DNA from: Aquamicrobium zhengzhouense
GTDB lineage: Bacteria; Pseudomonadota; Alphaproteobacteria; Rhizobiales; Rhizobiaceae
NCBI RefSeq assembly: GCF_016124105.1
Contig: NZ_JADGMQ010000005.1
Span: 124,001-188,000, forward strand
Reading direction: 5' to 3'
Length of the DNA: 64,000 bases
Part shown: one piece after another, positions 55,359-63,480 of the stretch
Layout of the letters: each line of letters starts with the position of its first letter
Position numbering within the stretch: position 1 is the stretch's first letter
The notes under the pieces: generated by a model
Database searches by the model: none
What the model was told of the DNA's origin: nothing
What the model saw: the letters and a program-made list of their open reading frames with translations, nothing else
Position numbers and translations under genes: made by a program

Positions 55359-56891
55359 ATGGCAGAAACCGCGATCGAACTTGTCGGCATCAACAAGACA
55401 TTTGGTACTGTTCATGCCAATCGCGACATTAATATAGCCATTCCGCGCGGAACAATTCAGGGCATCATCGGCGAGAACGGCGCGGGCAAGTCCACGCTGA
55501 TGTCGATCCTCTACGGCTTCTACCGCGCAGATTCCGGGGAAATTCTCGTCAATGGCGAGCCACGGACGATCGCCACTTCCAATGATGCGATCGCAGCCGG
55601 AATCGGCATGGTCCACCAGCACTTCATGCTGGTGCAGAACTTCTCCGTCCTCGAAAATGTCATACTGGGTGCAGAGGGTGAGGCGCTGCTTGGACGGTCC
55701 ATCGCGAAGGCCCGGGCGGAACTTAAGCGGCTTGAGCGCGAATATGGCCTCGACGTTGATCCGGATGCGCTGATCGAGGACCTGCCGGTCGGACTTCAGC
55801 AGCGCGTCGAAATCCTCAAGGCGCTCTATCGAGGAGCGGAAATCCTCATTCTCGATGAGCCAACCGGCGTGTTGACCCCGGCCGAGGCGGACCACCTGTT
55901 TCGCATCCTCGCCCAGTTGAAGGCCGAGGGGAAAACGATCGTCCTCATCACCCACAAGCTGCGGGAGATCATGGCGATCACCGACAATGTGTCGGTCATG
56001 CGCCAGGGCACGATGGTTGCGACCCGCAAGACATCCGAGACGAATGTTGAGGAACTGGCGGAACTGATGGTCGGCCGTCGGGTCCTGCTGCGGGTGGAAA
56101 AGGGCGAAGCAGCGCCTGGCGACGTCCTCCTCTCGGTGAAAAACCTGACGGTTCGGGATTCCCGGGATTGCATCGTCGTTCAGGACGTCGGCTTCGATGT
56201 CCGAGCCGGTGAGATCGTCGGCATTGCCGGTGTTGCCGGGAACGGTCAGTCCGAACTGATCGAGACGATCAGCGGCATACGTCGCGCCGAAGCCGGGACT
56301 GCCTGGCTGAAAGGCGACACCATCGACCTCACCGGTGATGTCGGTTCCGGAGAACTGCGAATGAAGGGGCTCGCCCACGTTCCGGAAGATCGCCACCATG
56401 TGGGCCTCGTCCTGCCATTCGAGGCGAGTGAGAACACCATCCTCGGATACCACGATCAACCCCGCTATCTCCACGGGCCGATGCTGGACATTGACGCGAT
56501 CCGGCAAGGGGCGCGCGATAAGATCGCCCGCTACGACATCCGTCCGCCCAATGAATATCTGAAGACCGCCAACTTCTCCGGTGGCAACCAGCAAAAGCTT
56601 GTCCTTGCCCGGGAGATCGAGAACGATCCTGATGTTCTGATCGTCGGGCAGCCGACCCGCGGCGTCGATGTCGGCGCGATCGAGTTCATTCACAAGCGAC
56701 TGATCGAGATGCGCGATGCGGGCAAGGCCGTCCTGCTTGTATCGGTAGAGCTCGACGAGATCCGCTCCCTGTCAGACCGCATCCTCGTCATGTTCGATGG
56801 CCGGATTGTCGGCGAGCGTGCCGGCGACGCAAGCGAAGGCGACCTCGGCCTTCTCATGGCAGGTGTTGAACACAGAAGGGCTGCCGAATGA
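55359..56891 (+). CDS. nupA: Nucleoside ABC transporter ATP-binding protein (double ATPase)
   Basis: The 510-residue protein has two fused nucleotide-binding domains. The first has Walker [27 protein letters not shown] and THKLREI. The second has a modified Walker [14 protein letters not shown] without the Lys-Ser/Thr, the signature [15 protein letters not shown] and [11 protein letters not shown]. This matches the carbohydrate-uptake type 2 layout, in which one site is degenerate, as in NupA/YufO-type nucleoside importers. The ATG at 55359 fits family length. It overlaps the permease gene by four bases. The symbol follows the Lactococcus/Bacillus naming. Confidence 0.9.
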   Translation: MAETAIELVGINKTFGTVHANRDINIAIPRGTIQGIIGENGAGKSTLMSILYGFYRADSGEILVNGEPRTIATSNDAIAAGIGMVHQHFMLVQNFSVLENVILGAEGEALLGRSIAKARAELKRLEREYGLDVDPDALIEDLPVGLQQRVEILKALYRGAEILILDEPTGVLTPAEADHLFRILAQLKAEGKTIVLITHKLREIMAITDNVSVMRQGTMVATRKTSETNVEELAELMVGRRVLLRVEKGEAAPGDVLLSVKNLTVRDSRDCIVVQDVGFDVRAGEIVGIAGVAGNGQSELIETISGIRRAEAGTAWLKGDTIDLTGDVGSGELRMKGLAHVPEDRHHVGLVLPFEASENTILGYHDQPRYLHGPMLDIDAIRQGARDKIARYDIRPPNEYLKTANFSGGNQQKLVLAREIENDPDVLIVGQPTRGVDVGAIEFIHKRLIEMRDAGKAVLLVSVELDEIRSLSDRILVMFDGRIVGERAGDASEGDLGLLMAGVEHRRAAE

Positions 56892-58027
56892 GTGTGCCTT
56901 TCGCGAAATTGCCAGCCTGGGCAGATTACGGCCTCATACCGTTGATCAATCTTGTCGTCGCCTTTGCGGTAGCAGGGCTGGTGGTTTTGCTCGTGGGTGA
57001 AAGCCCCTTTCGCGCAGCAGCGATCATGGTTGAGGGTGCCTTCGGCTCAGGTCGCAACATCGCCTACACGCTCTACTATTCAACGAGCTTCATCTTCACC
57101 GGGCTGGCTGTGGCGGTCGCCTTTCATGGCGGGCTCTTCAACATTGGCGGCGAAGGTCAGGCTTACATTGGTGGGCTCGGCGTTGCGCTGGTCTGCCTCG
57201 CATTCGATTCAATCCTGCCCTGGTGGCTAACCTTTCCGCTTGCGGTCCTCGGGGCAGCTGCCATTGGCGCAGGCTGGGCTTTCGTACCTGCCTATCTGCA
57301 AGCCAAGCGCGGCTCCCACATCGTCATCACGACGATCATGTTCAATTTCATCGCCGCAAGCCTGATGGTCTATCTGCTGGTAGGCCCTCTGAAGCCTGGA
57401 AACTCCATGGCCCCGCAAACGCGCAATTTCCTTGAGGGCGGCCAGCTCCCAAAACTCAACTGGCTGATCGAGCTGTTTGGCGGCACGGTCAGATCCTCTC
57501 CCTTCAACCTGTCCTTCCTGTTGGCTCTTTTATGCGCGTTTCTCGTCTGGGTGCTGATCTGGCGCACACGCCTTGGCTATGAGATCCGAACGCAGGGCCA
57601 TTCGCCGAAGGCGGCGCGCTATGCAGGCATAGGCGAAACGCGAATTATTCTGACTACCATGATGATCTCCGGCGCGCTGGCGGGGATGATGGCGCTTAAT
57701 CCGGTAATGGGCGATCAGGGACGGCTGCAACTCGACTTCGTGACAGGGGCAGGCTTTGTCGGCATTGCCGCCGCGCTGATGGGCCGTTCGCACCCGGCGG
57801 GAATTGTTCCTGCAGCGCTGCTCTTTGGCATGCTCTATCAGGGCGGTGCGGAACTTGCCTTCGAGATGCCCGCCATTTCGCGCGACATGATCGTCATCAT
57901 CCAGGGGCTGGTCATCTTGTTTGCCGGGGCGCTGGAAAACATGTTCCGCCCCTCGATCCAGACGCTCTTTGCCAGTGTCAGCCCTCGGGCAGTGGGCGTT
58001 GCAAAATCGCGTGGCGGGGAGGCCTGA
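56888..58027 (+). CDS. nupB: Nucleoside ABC transporter permease
   Basis: The 379-residue membrane protein of the BPD_transp_2 (LivHM-like) family has about ten helices. The coupling segment is GHSPKAARYAGIGETRIILT, followed by LAGMMALNPVMGDQGRL. An ATGA overlap joins it to the ATPase gene. With the second permease, one base after its stop, it forms the membrane pore. A sugar-type ABC importer is excluded by the BMP-family binding protein and the nucleoside enzymes nearby. Confidence 0.9.
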   Translation: MSVPFAKLPAWADYGLIPLINLVVAFAVAGLVVLLVGESPFRAAAIMVEGAFGSGRNIAYTLYYSTSFIFTGLAVAVAFHGGLFNIGGEGQAYIGGLGVALVCLAFDSILPWWLTFPLAVLGAAAIGAGWAFVPAYLQAKRGSHIVITTIMFNFIAASLMVYLLVGPLKPGNSMAPQTRNFLEGGQLPKLNWLIELFGGTVRSSPFNLSFLLALLCAFLVWVLIWRTRLGYEIRTQGHSPKAARYAGIGETRIILTTMMISGALAGMMALNPVMGDQGRLQLDFVTGAGFVGIAAALMGRSHPAGIVPAALLFGMLYQGGAELAFEMPAISRDMIVIIQGLVILFAGALENMFRPSIQTLFASVSPRAVGVAKSRGGEA

Positions 58028-58028
58028 G

Positions 58029-59000
58029 ATGGAACTCCTCAACACACTCATCGTCGTCCTCGACTCGACAATCCGCCTTTCGATCCCCCTGTTGTTTGCC
58101 TGTCTCGCCGGTCTCTATTCCGAGCGTGCCGGCGTCTTCGACATTGGACTTGAAGGCAAGATGCTGATGGCTGCCTTTGCATCAGCTTCGGTCGCCGCGA
58201 TCAGCGGTTCGGCTTGGTTCGGGCTGGGCGCGGGCATCCTCGCCTCAATTTTCTTTGCCCTCGTACATGGCTTTGCTTCCATCACCCATCGTGGCAACCA
58301 GATCGTCTCGGGCGTCGCGCTGAATTTCGTTGCCGCTGGAACGACCGTGATTCTGGGACAGGCATGGTTTGCGCAGGGGGGGCGCACACCGTCTCTGGGG
58401 ACCGACGCGCGCTTCAATGCGATCACCTTGCCCTTCGCCGACGCCGTGCGTGAGATCCCGGTGGTCGGCTCCATCTATTATGAATTGCTGTCCGGTCATT
58501 CGATCCTCGTCTATTTCGCCTTCTTCATGGTGTGGGCGACGTGGTGGATCCTGTTTCGAACCCGCTTTGGGCTGCGCTTGCGGGCGGTGGGAGAAAATCC
58601 CGCTGCCGTTGATACCGCTGGCATCTCCGTTGCTGGGCTGCGCTACCGCGCGGTGATCTGCACGGGGATATTGTGCGGGCTTGCCGGAACCTATCTGGCG
58701 CTGGCTCAAAATGCCGGCTTCGTGAAGGACATGACGGCAGGCAAGGGCTACATCGCGCTGGCGGCCCTCATCTTTGCCAAATGGCGGCCCGTTCCCGCCA
58801 TGTTCGCCTGCCTGCTTTTTGGCTTTCTCGATGCGCTGGCGATCAGGCTGCAGGGAACGCCGTTGCCATTGATCGGTCGCGTCCCCTCGCAGGTTTTTCA
58901 GGCCCTTCCCTATGTCTTGACGGTCATCCTGCTCGCCGGCTTCATCGGCAAGGCCATCCCGCCACGCGCAGGCGGAATTCCTTACGTCAAAGAGCGGTAG
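58029..59000 (+). CDS. nupC: Nucleoside ABC transporter permease
   Basis: The 323-residue second permease begins at ATG 58029, six bases after GGGGAGG, one base beyond the nupB stop. It has about nine helices. The motifs are ERAGVFDIGLEGKMLMAAF, the coupling segment RLRAVGENPAAVDTAGISV and AGLAGTYLALAQNAGFVKD, all typical of the family. Cytidine deaminase follows 59 bases later. The symbol here means the ABC permease, not the E. coli NupC carrier. Confidence 0.9.
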   Translation: MELLNTLIVVLDSTIRLSIPLLFACLAGLYSERAGVFDIGLEGKMLMAAFASASVAAISGSAWFGLGAGILASIFFALVHGFASITHRGNQIVSGVALNFVAAGTTVILGQAWFAQGGRTPSLGTDARFNAITLPFADAVREIPVVGSIYYELLSGHSILVYFAFFMVWATWWILFRTRFGLRLRAVGENPAAVDTAGISVAGLRYRAVICTGILCGLAGTYLALAQNAGFVKDMTAGKGYIALAALIFAKWRPVPAMFACLLFGFLDALAIRLQGTPLPLIGRVPSQVFQALPYVLTVILLAGFIGKAIPPRAGGIPYVKER

Positions 59001-59059
59001 ACGTATGAATATGGACCGGCTAGGCGCGTTTACGAAGCACAATCGAGGGTGTCGACACG

Positions 59060-59452
59060 ATGTCTGACAATCTTTTCCTTGCGGCACGCGAAGCCATGGC
59101 GATGGCCTACGCGCCCTATTCACGATTTCCAGTCGGCGCAGCACTGCGGACGAAAGATGGCCGGATCTTCAGCGGTGCCAACATCGAGGTCGCTTCCTTT
59201 CCTGAAGGCTGGTGCGCCGAGACCACAGCACTCGGCCACTACGTCATGGGTGGCGGCGGACCCATTGCGGAGATAGCGGTGGTTGCCGAGAAGATGGACC
59301 GCATCACGCCTTGTGGCGGCTGCAGACAGCGCCTTGCAGAGTTTGCGGCACCAGACACGCTTGTGCATCTTTGTGACCAGACCGGCATTGTTCAGACCCT
59401 GACGATGACGGAACTCCTGCCCCTTGGTTTTGCCGGAGACACGCTGAAATGA
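59060..59452 (+). CDS. cdd: Cytidine deaminase
   Basis: Cdd converts cytidine and deoxycytidine to uridine forms. The 130-residue protein is the small tetrameric type. Zinc is held by the Cys in EGWCAETTALGH (C-A-E motif with the catalytic Glu) and by PCGGCRQRLAEF. The Tyr and Phe that contact the base are in AYAPYSRFPVGAAL. It directly follows the nucleoside transporter genes and overlaps the phosphorylase gene by four bases (ATGA), which supports a nucleoside uptake and breakdown operon. Confidence 0.95.
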   Translation: MSDNLFLAAREAMAMAYAPYSRFPVGAALRTKDGRIFSGANIEVASFPEGWCAETTALGHYVMGGGGPIAEIAVVAEKMDRITPCGGCRQRLAEFAAPDTLVHLCDQTGIVQTLTMTELLPLGFAGDTLK

Positions 59453-60261
59453 ACGAGACGGTCACCAGGATCATCGAACAGCTTCAGGGACGAACGCCAC
59501 GCGTCGCACTCGTGCTCGGATCTGGTCTTGGCGGCCTGATCGACGAGGTTGAGGAGGCTGTGCGGGTTCCCTACAGCGACCTTCCCGGCTTCCCGCATAG
59601 CGGCGTCACCGGTCATGCCGGACTGCTGGTGTCGGGAAGGCTGGGAACGACCGACATTCTCATGCTCGCCGGCAGAGCCCACTATTACGAGACCGGCAAC
59701 CCGACCGCGATGCGGCCCGTTCTGGAGGCGCTGGCCGGGATTGGCGTTGAAGAACTGATCCTGACCAACGCGGCTGGCTCCCTTGAAACCGAAATGACCC
59801 CTGGCTCGGTCATGCTTGTCACCGACCATATCAATTTCTCCGGCACCAACCCGCTGATCGGCGAGCCGAGTGACCGGCGTTTCGTCGGGATGACGGAAGC
59901 TTATGATCCGCAGCTTTGCGCTCGTATTGAAGCAGCAGCGATTGAAACCGGAACGCCACTTCATCGCGGCGTCTATATGTGGTTCTCCGGACCCTCTTTC
60001 GAAACGCCGGCCGAAATTCGTGCCGCGCGCATCCTTGGCGCTCAGGCTGTTGGCATGTCGACGGTGCCTGAGGTCATCCTTGCGCGTTATCTTGGCCTGC
60101 GGGTCGCAGCATGTTCGGTCATCACCAATTTTGCCGCAGGGATGACCGGCGATGAACTGTCGCACGATGAAACCAAACAGATGGCGCCGATCGGTGGTAA
60201 GCGTCTCGCAACCATCCTGCGCCACATGTTTTCGACAGTATCGAGCACGCCTGAGACATGA
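59449..60261 (+). CDS. punA: Purine nucleoside phosphorylase, trimeric type
   Basis: The enzyme splits inosine and guanosine with phosphate to base and ribose 1-phosphate. The 270-residue protein has the phosphate site VLGSGLGGL, GRAHYYETGN, LTNAAGSL, the sugar/base site WFSGPSFETPAEIR and MSTVPEVI. The Asn in SVITNFAAGM, which corresponds to the purine-contacting Asn, points to 6-oxopurines. Overlaps of four bases link it to cdd upstream and tsaB downstream. Its product is the substrate of DeoB (2319). Confidence 0.93.
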   Translation: MNETVTRIIEQLQGRTPRVALVLGSGLGGLIDEVEEAVRVPYSDLPGFPHSGVTGHAGLLVSGRLGTTDILMLAGRAHYYETGNPTAMRPVLEALAGIGVEELILTNAAGSLETEMTPGSVMLVTDHINFSGTNPLIGEPSDRRFVGMTEAYDPQLCARIEAAAIETGTPLHRGVYMWFSGPSFETPAEIRAARILGAQAVGMSTVPEVILARYLGLRVAACSVITNFAAGMTGDELSHDETKQMAPIGGKRLATILRHMFSTVSSTPET

Positions 60262-60884
60262 TCATCCTCGCCATCGACACCGCTGCAAATCTTTGCGCCG
60301 CCAGCGTCTTCGACACGCAACGCGGTGAACTTGGCCAGCACGTGCTTGACCTCGGCAAAGGACATGCCGAGCAGTTGATGGGCACGATTGAGGCAGCTCT
60401 TGCGGCAGCTGGCGTCACCTATGCCGATCTTGGCGCCATCGCCGTCTCCATCGGCCCCGGCTCGTTTACCGGCGTACGCGTTGGCGTCTCGACCGCCCGC
60501 GGCCTTGCGCTGACGCTGAAGATCCCGGCAGTTGGCGTCAGCACGCTTGAAGCCCTTGCCAGCGAGGCGGCCTCCGGCAAATCCGTTATCGCCCGCATCG
60601 ATGCAGGCCGGGGCCAGGCTTATGTCGCGCGATATTCTGCGGACGGCGAAACCGAATTCGGACCCGCCGCGCTTTCCCTCGACGAGGCAGACGTGATGGT
60701 CGCCAGCGGAGAAGGTGAAGCGGATATCGTTGAGGACAAGGCAGCCAGCATCAGCGTCTATGCAAGGCTCGCAGCCGCGAAGCTTGCCTCCGGCAATGCG
60801 GCACCACCCAAGCCGCTTTATCTGCGCGATGCCGATGCCAAGCCGCAGACCTCGTTCGCCCTGCCCCGCAAGGTTGCATCGTGA
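60258..60884 (+). CDS. tsaB: tRNA threonylcarbamoyladenosine synthesis protein TsaB
   Basis: TsaB is the non-catalytic partner of TsaD in making t6A37 in tRNAs that read ANN codons. The 208-residue protein has the actin-like fold start ILAIDTAANLCAASV. The diagnostic AVSIGPGSFTGVRVGVSTARG lies near residue 65. The C-terminal half is shorter and variable, as usual. It overlaps both punA (ATGA) and rimI (GTGA) by four bases. The tsaB-rimI pair is common in bacteria; the fusion of this unit to nucleoside salvage genes is less so. Confidence 0.94.
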   Translation: MIILAIDTAANLCAASVFDTQRGELGQHVLDLGKGHAEQLMGTIEAALAAAGVTYADLGAIAVSIGPGSFTGVRVGVSTARGLALTLKIPAVGVSTLEALASEAASGKSVIARIDAGRGQAYVARYSADGETEFGPAALSLDEADVMVASGEGEADIVEDKAASISVYARLAAAKLASGNAAPPKPLYLRDADAKPQTSFALPRKVAS

Positions 60885-61369
60885 AGCTTCCCTTTCTGGC
60901 AAAAGAATACGCGATCGAAGCGCTGAATGTGGACGATGCCGAAAAGCTGACGGCAATCCACGAAGAGGACTTTGTCCGGCCATGGTCGCCCAACGAGTTT
61001 GAATCCCTGCTCGAGCAGGACACCGTCTTCGGCTTCGCCGCCTGGCGGGTTGGCCATCGCCGCGGCGATCCTGCCGGGTTCGTCCTTGCCCGGCTTGCCG
61101 CGGGCGAAGGCGAGATCCTGACCATCGCCGTCAGCCGCGCCCACCGCCGTCAGGGCCTTGGGCGCGATCTGATGGAGGCCGTGCTGCGCGAGCTTCACGC
61201 CGAACGCGCCGAAGCGCTGTTCCTCGAAGTTGATGAAACCAACAACGCCGCCATCGCGATGTACAAGCGGCTCGGATTCACCGAAATTGCACGGCGGCCC
61301 GGCTATTACGAGCATGGTGCCGACAAGCGGCGGACCGACGCGCTGGTGATGCGGCGCGATCCGAAATGA
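60881..61369 (+). CDS. rimI: Ribosomal protein S18-alanine N-acetyltransferase-like (RimI)
   Basis: The 162-residue GNAT acetyltransferase starts at GTG in a GTGA overlap with tsaB. The acetyl-CoA loop is HRRQGLGRDLMEAVL, with the preceding strand GEILTIAVSRA. The late motif is LFLEVDETNNAAIAMYKRLGFTEIARRPGYY, close to the RimI signature. It follows tsaB, as in many genomes, and overlaps the next gene by four bases. The exact target is inferred from the family. Confidence 0.9.
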   Translation: MKLPFLAKEYAIEALNVDDAEKLTAIHEEDFVRPWSPNEFESLLEQDTVFGFAAWRVGHRRGDPAGFVLARLAAGEGEILTIAVSRAHRRQGLGRDLMEAVLRELHAERAEALFLEVDETNNAAIAMYKRLGFTEIARRPGYYEHGADKRRTDALVMRRDPK

Positions 61370-62160
61370 TCGGAACGCTTCGAAGCGCCGCAGCAATCGC
61401 CCTCATCCTGATCGCCTCGCTGCCAATGGCCCTCTGGCAGATCATCGCGCTCAAGAGCAATGGCCGCCTCGACGACGGCCGGATCCCGCGACTGTGGCAC
61501 CGCATGGCGGTCAGACTGCTTGGCATCCGCATTCATGTACGCGGCGCACCATCCAAAAAGCGCCCGCTCCTCATCGCCTCCAACCACATTTCGTGGTCAG
61601 ACATCATGGTGCTGGGCTCGCTCGACGAGGTTCATTTCATCGCCAAGGCCGAGGTCGCCACCTGGCCGATCTTCGGCACACTCGCGCGCCTTCAGCGCTC
61701 CGTCTTCGTTGAGCGTCAGGCTCGGCGCAAATCCGGCGAACAGGCCACCGAGATCGCCAGGCGCATGAGCGATGGCGATCCGATGGTGCTCTTTGCCGAG
61801 GGCACCACCGGCGACGGCAACACGCTCCTGCCCTTCAAATCGACGCTCTTCGGCGCGGCGCAGATGGCGCTCAGCGAGGGCGGCAGCGAGACCGTCTCGA
61901 TCCAGCCGGTCGCCATTGCCTATACGCGCCTACAGGGCCTGCCGATGGAGCGCCGCCACCGCCCGCATGCGGCCTGGATCGGCGATCTCGACCTCATGCC
62001 GCATCTCCTTCGGCTGCTGCGCGAGGGCGCAATGGACGTCGAAGTCCATTTCGGCGAACCGATCACGTTTACCCCCGGTGATGACCGCAAGAAGCTGGCC
62101 CGCGAGGTCGAACGACAGGTGCGCGACATGTTCGCGGCGGTGCTCAGGAACCCGGCCTGA
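61366..62160 (+). CDS. plsC: 1-acyl-sn-glycerol-3-phosphate acyltransferase family protein
   Basis: The 264-residue protein has an N-terminal membrane helix (residues 5-28) and the PlsC motifs. The catalytic H-x4-D is in SNHISWSDIMVL and the glycerol-phosphate site is FAEGTTGDGNTLLPFKSTL. SIQPVAIAYTRLQG corresponds to motif IV. It acylates lysophosphatidic acid or, like OlsA, lyso-ornithine lipids; sequence alone does not separate these. It overlaps rimI by four bases and is the last gene of the chain. Its tail overlaps a small opposite-strand lipoprotein gene by 17 bases. Confidence 0.88.
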   Translation: MIGTLRSAAAIALILIASLPMALWQIIALKSNGRLDDGRIPRLWHRMAVRLLGIRIHVRGAPSKKRPLLIASNHISWSDIMVLGSLDEVHFIAKAEVATWPIFGTLARLQRSVFVERQARRKSGEQATEIARRMSDGDPMVLFAEGTTGDGNTLLPFKSTLFGAAQMALSEGGSETVSIQPVAIAYTRLQGLPMERRHRPHAAWIGDLDLMPHLLRLLREGAMDVEVHFGEPITFTPGDDRKKLAREVERQVRDMFAAVLRNPA

Positions 62161-62362
62161 CGCCGGAGACTTGTCGGTCCTGCTCAAGCGTCAGCGGCAC
62201 GATGCCCGGCTCGATTGCTGGCGTCTGCGGCTCTGTGCCGACAACACCAGCAGCTGCACCAGCCGCAACGTGATGCGCCGCCCCTGACGATCGCGCGCCG
62301 GCGCAGCCGCCAAGGGCTAGCGCCGCCATCACGCCGATGAACGCGACGGGCCGCAGTCTCAT
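62144..62362 (-). CDS. Small lipoprotein, 72 residues
   Basis: The product has a lipoprotein signal with lipobox LALGGC (Cys at about residue 20), then an Ala/Gly/His-rich linker and a Pro-containing C-terminal half. No domain is recognised. Its ATG overlaps the dtd stop by four bases (ATGA), which argues for a real coupled gene. At the other end it overlaps plsC by 17 bases. The residue after Cys is Ala, which favours outer-membrane sorting. Confidence 0.68.
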   Translation of the reverse strand: MRLRPVAFIGVMAALALGGCAGARSSGAAHHVAAGAAAGVVGTEPQTPAIEPGIVPLTLEQDRQVSGVRPGS

Positions 62363-62802
62363 TTCGCCGCCGTGTCGAGCCAGATCGTCACCGGCCCGGA
62401 ATTGACCAGCGCGACCTGCATGTCCGCCCCGAACTCGCCATTGGCAACGCGGATTCCCTGACCCGCAAGCGATGCCGAAAAATACTCATAGAGCCGCCGC
62501 CCGTCTTCGGGCGCAGCTGCGCTTGAAAAGCCGGGCCGGTTTCCCTTGGTCTCGGCGGCCAGCGTGAACTGGCTGACCACCAGCGCCTCACCACCAATAT
62601 CCAGCAGCGATCGGTTCATCCGGTGTTCGTCGTCGCGAAAGATCCGCAGCTTCGCAATCTTCTGCGCCAGCCAATCGGCTTCCTTTTCCGTATCTCCCTG
62701 CATGGCGCAGACGAGGACCAGCAAACCGGCTCCAACCTCGCCGACCACCCGCCCGTCAACCGTGACCGACGCCGAAGAAACCCGCTGAACCAACGCGCGC
62801 AT
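62359..62802 (-). CDS. dtd: D-aminoacyl-tRNA deacylase
   Basis: Dtd removes D-amino acids and glycine wrongly attached to tRNAs. The 147-residue protein starts [20 protein letters not shown] and has the two active-site motifs [12 protein letters not shown] and [12 protein letters not shown] (the Gly-cisPro motif, G-P-V-T). Length and motifs are standard. The small lipoprotein gene overlaps its 3' end by four bases. The spacer of 101 bases upstream separates it from the DUF2283 gene. Confidence 0.96.
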   Translation of the reverse strand: MRALVQRVSSASVTVDGRVVGEVGAGLLVLVCAMQGDTEKEADWLAQKIAKLRIFRDDEHRMNRSLLDIGGEALVVSQFTLAAETKGNRPGFSSAAAPEDGRRLYEYFSASLAGQGIRVANGEFGADMQVALVNSGPVTIWLDTAAK

Positions 62803-62903
62803 ATGCAGACCTGTTTTGTGATTGAGTGAAAAGGTGGGAATGAGGCCGACGATAGAAGCGTACCTGACGGACCTGTGTGCCCTTCATCGGTTCCCGTAAT
62901 GGG

Positions 62904-63095
62904 CTAAGTTGCAGAAAGCATCTCGGGCGGAAGGTTTTGCCGCGCGTTCATGACTTCCATGCCAACGATACGGCCATCGCAGTCGAAATCGAGAACAATA
63001 CCAACTGAAACACCATCGCTTTCTTGTACGGGTTCTGACGAAAACCCTATGTAAGCAGCATCAGCTTCTGGATCGTATTTGAATGTAGGCGTCAT
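62904..63095 (-). CDS. DUF2283 domain protein, 63 residues
   Basis: The 63-residue protein has the full DUF2283 pattern: FKYDPEADAAYIGF, a short loop, then GIVLDFDCDGRIVGMEVMNA. This small alpha/beta domain is widespread and uncharacterised. The ATG sits in an ATGA overlap with the stop of the DUF4258-like gene, so translation is coupled. Pairing of a DUF4258 gene with a DUF2283 gene recurs in bacteria and has the size and order of a toxin-antitoxin module, but I know of no proof. Confidence 0.85.
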   Translation of the reverse strand: MTPTFKYDPEADAAYIGFSSEPVQESDGVSVGIVLDFDCDGRIVGMEVMNARQNLPPEMLSAT

Positions 63096-63340
63096 TCTCG
63101 CCTTCTCGCTCGCCGGTCTAGAAAGGCCGTTATTATACGGATTTCAGACCCCGTTTCCACCACAGCTACCCGCACCACACGCCCATCCCTCTCAGGAAGC
63201 GCGAGAAGCCGCCGTTCCACGGCCTCTTGCGTCGGATCGGTGTCGACCCATGCCGGCAATTCCACTGCCCTCTCGATCAATTCCTCCCCTTTAGTTGCGC
63301 CTTTAAGAGTTTCCGCGCCCAGGCAACCAGTCCCGCTCAA
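63092..63340 (-). CDS. DUF4258-like protein with uncertain start
   Basis: The C-terminal 50 residues (DTDPTQEAVERRLLALPERD, then GRVVRVAVVETGSEIRIITA and FLDRRARR) match DUF4258 well. The frame has no ATG. TTG 63340 is the first usual start codon, and the frame stays open about 50 bases further upstream with F-A-L-K-R-L, similar to the family's H-A-x-x-R-M. Relative to what I remember of the family, about ten extra residues (near SGTGCLGAETLKG) separate that motif from ELIERA. It may be a living gene with an odd start or a decayed one. It overlaps DUF2283 by four bases. Confidence 0.6.
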   Translation of the reverse strand: MSGTGCLGAETLKGATKGEELIERAVELPAWVDTDPTQEAVERRLLALPERDGRVVRVAVVETGSEIRIITAFLDRRARRRE

Positions 63341-63480
63341 TCGCTTCAGAGCAAAAGGGGTGATACGCGCCGGTTTGGTCTGCCTCGACTGAAATGATTA
63401 GCCGGGACAGGGCTTGAAGCTGCGCGCAGGGAGGAAAGATACTGTTCAACAGTGATGTCTGCGCATCAAGAGGTAGCCGC

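Noticed and set aside
55308-56693. Open frame of about 461 codons on the minus strand opposite the nucleoside ATPase
   Set aside because: It has no domain, no start signal, and fully overlaps a certain ABC ATPase.
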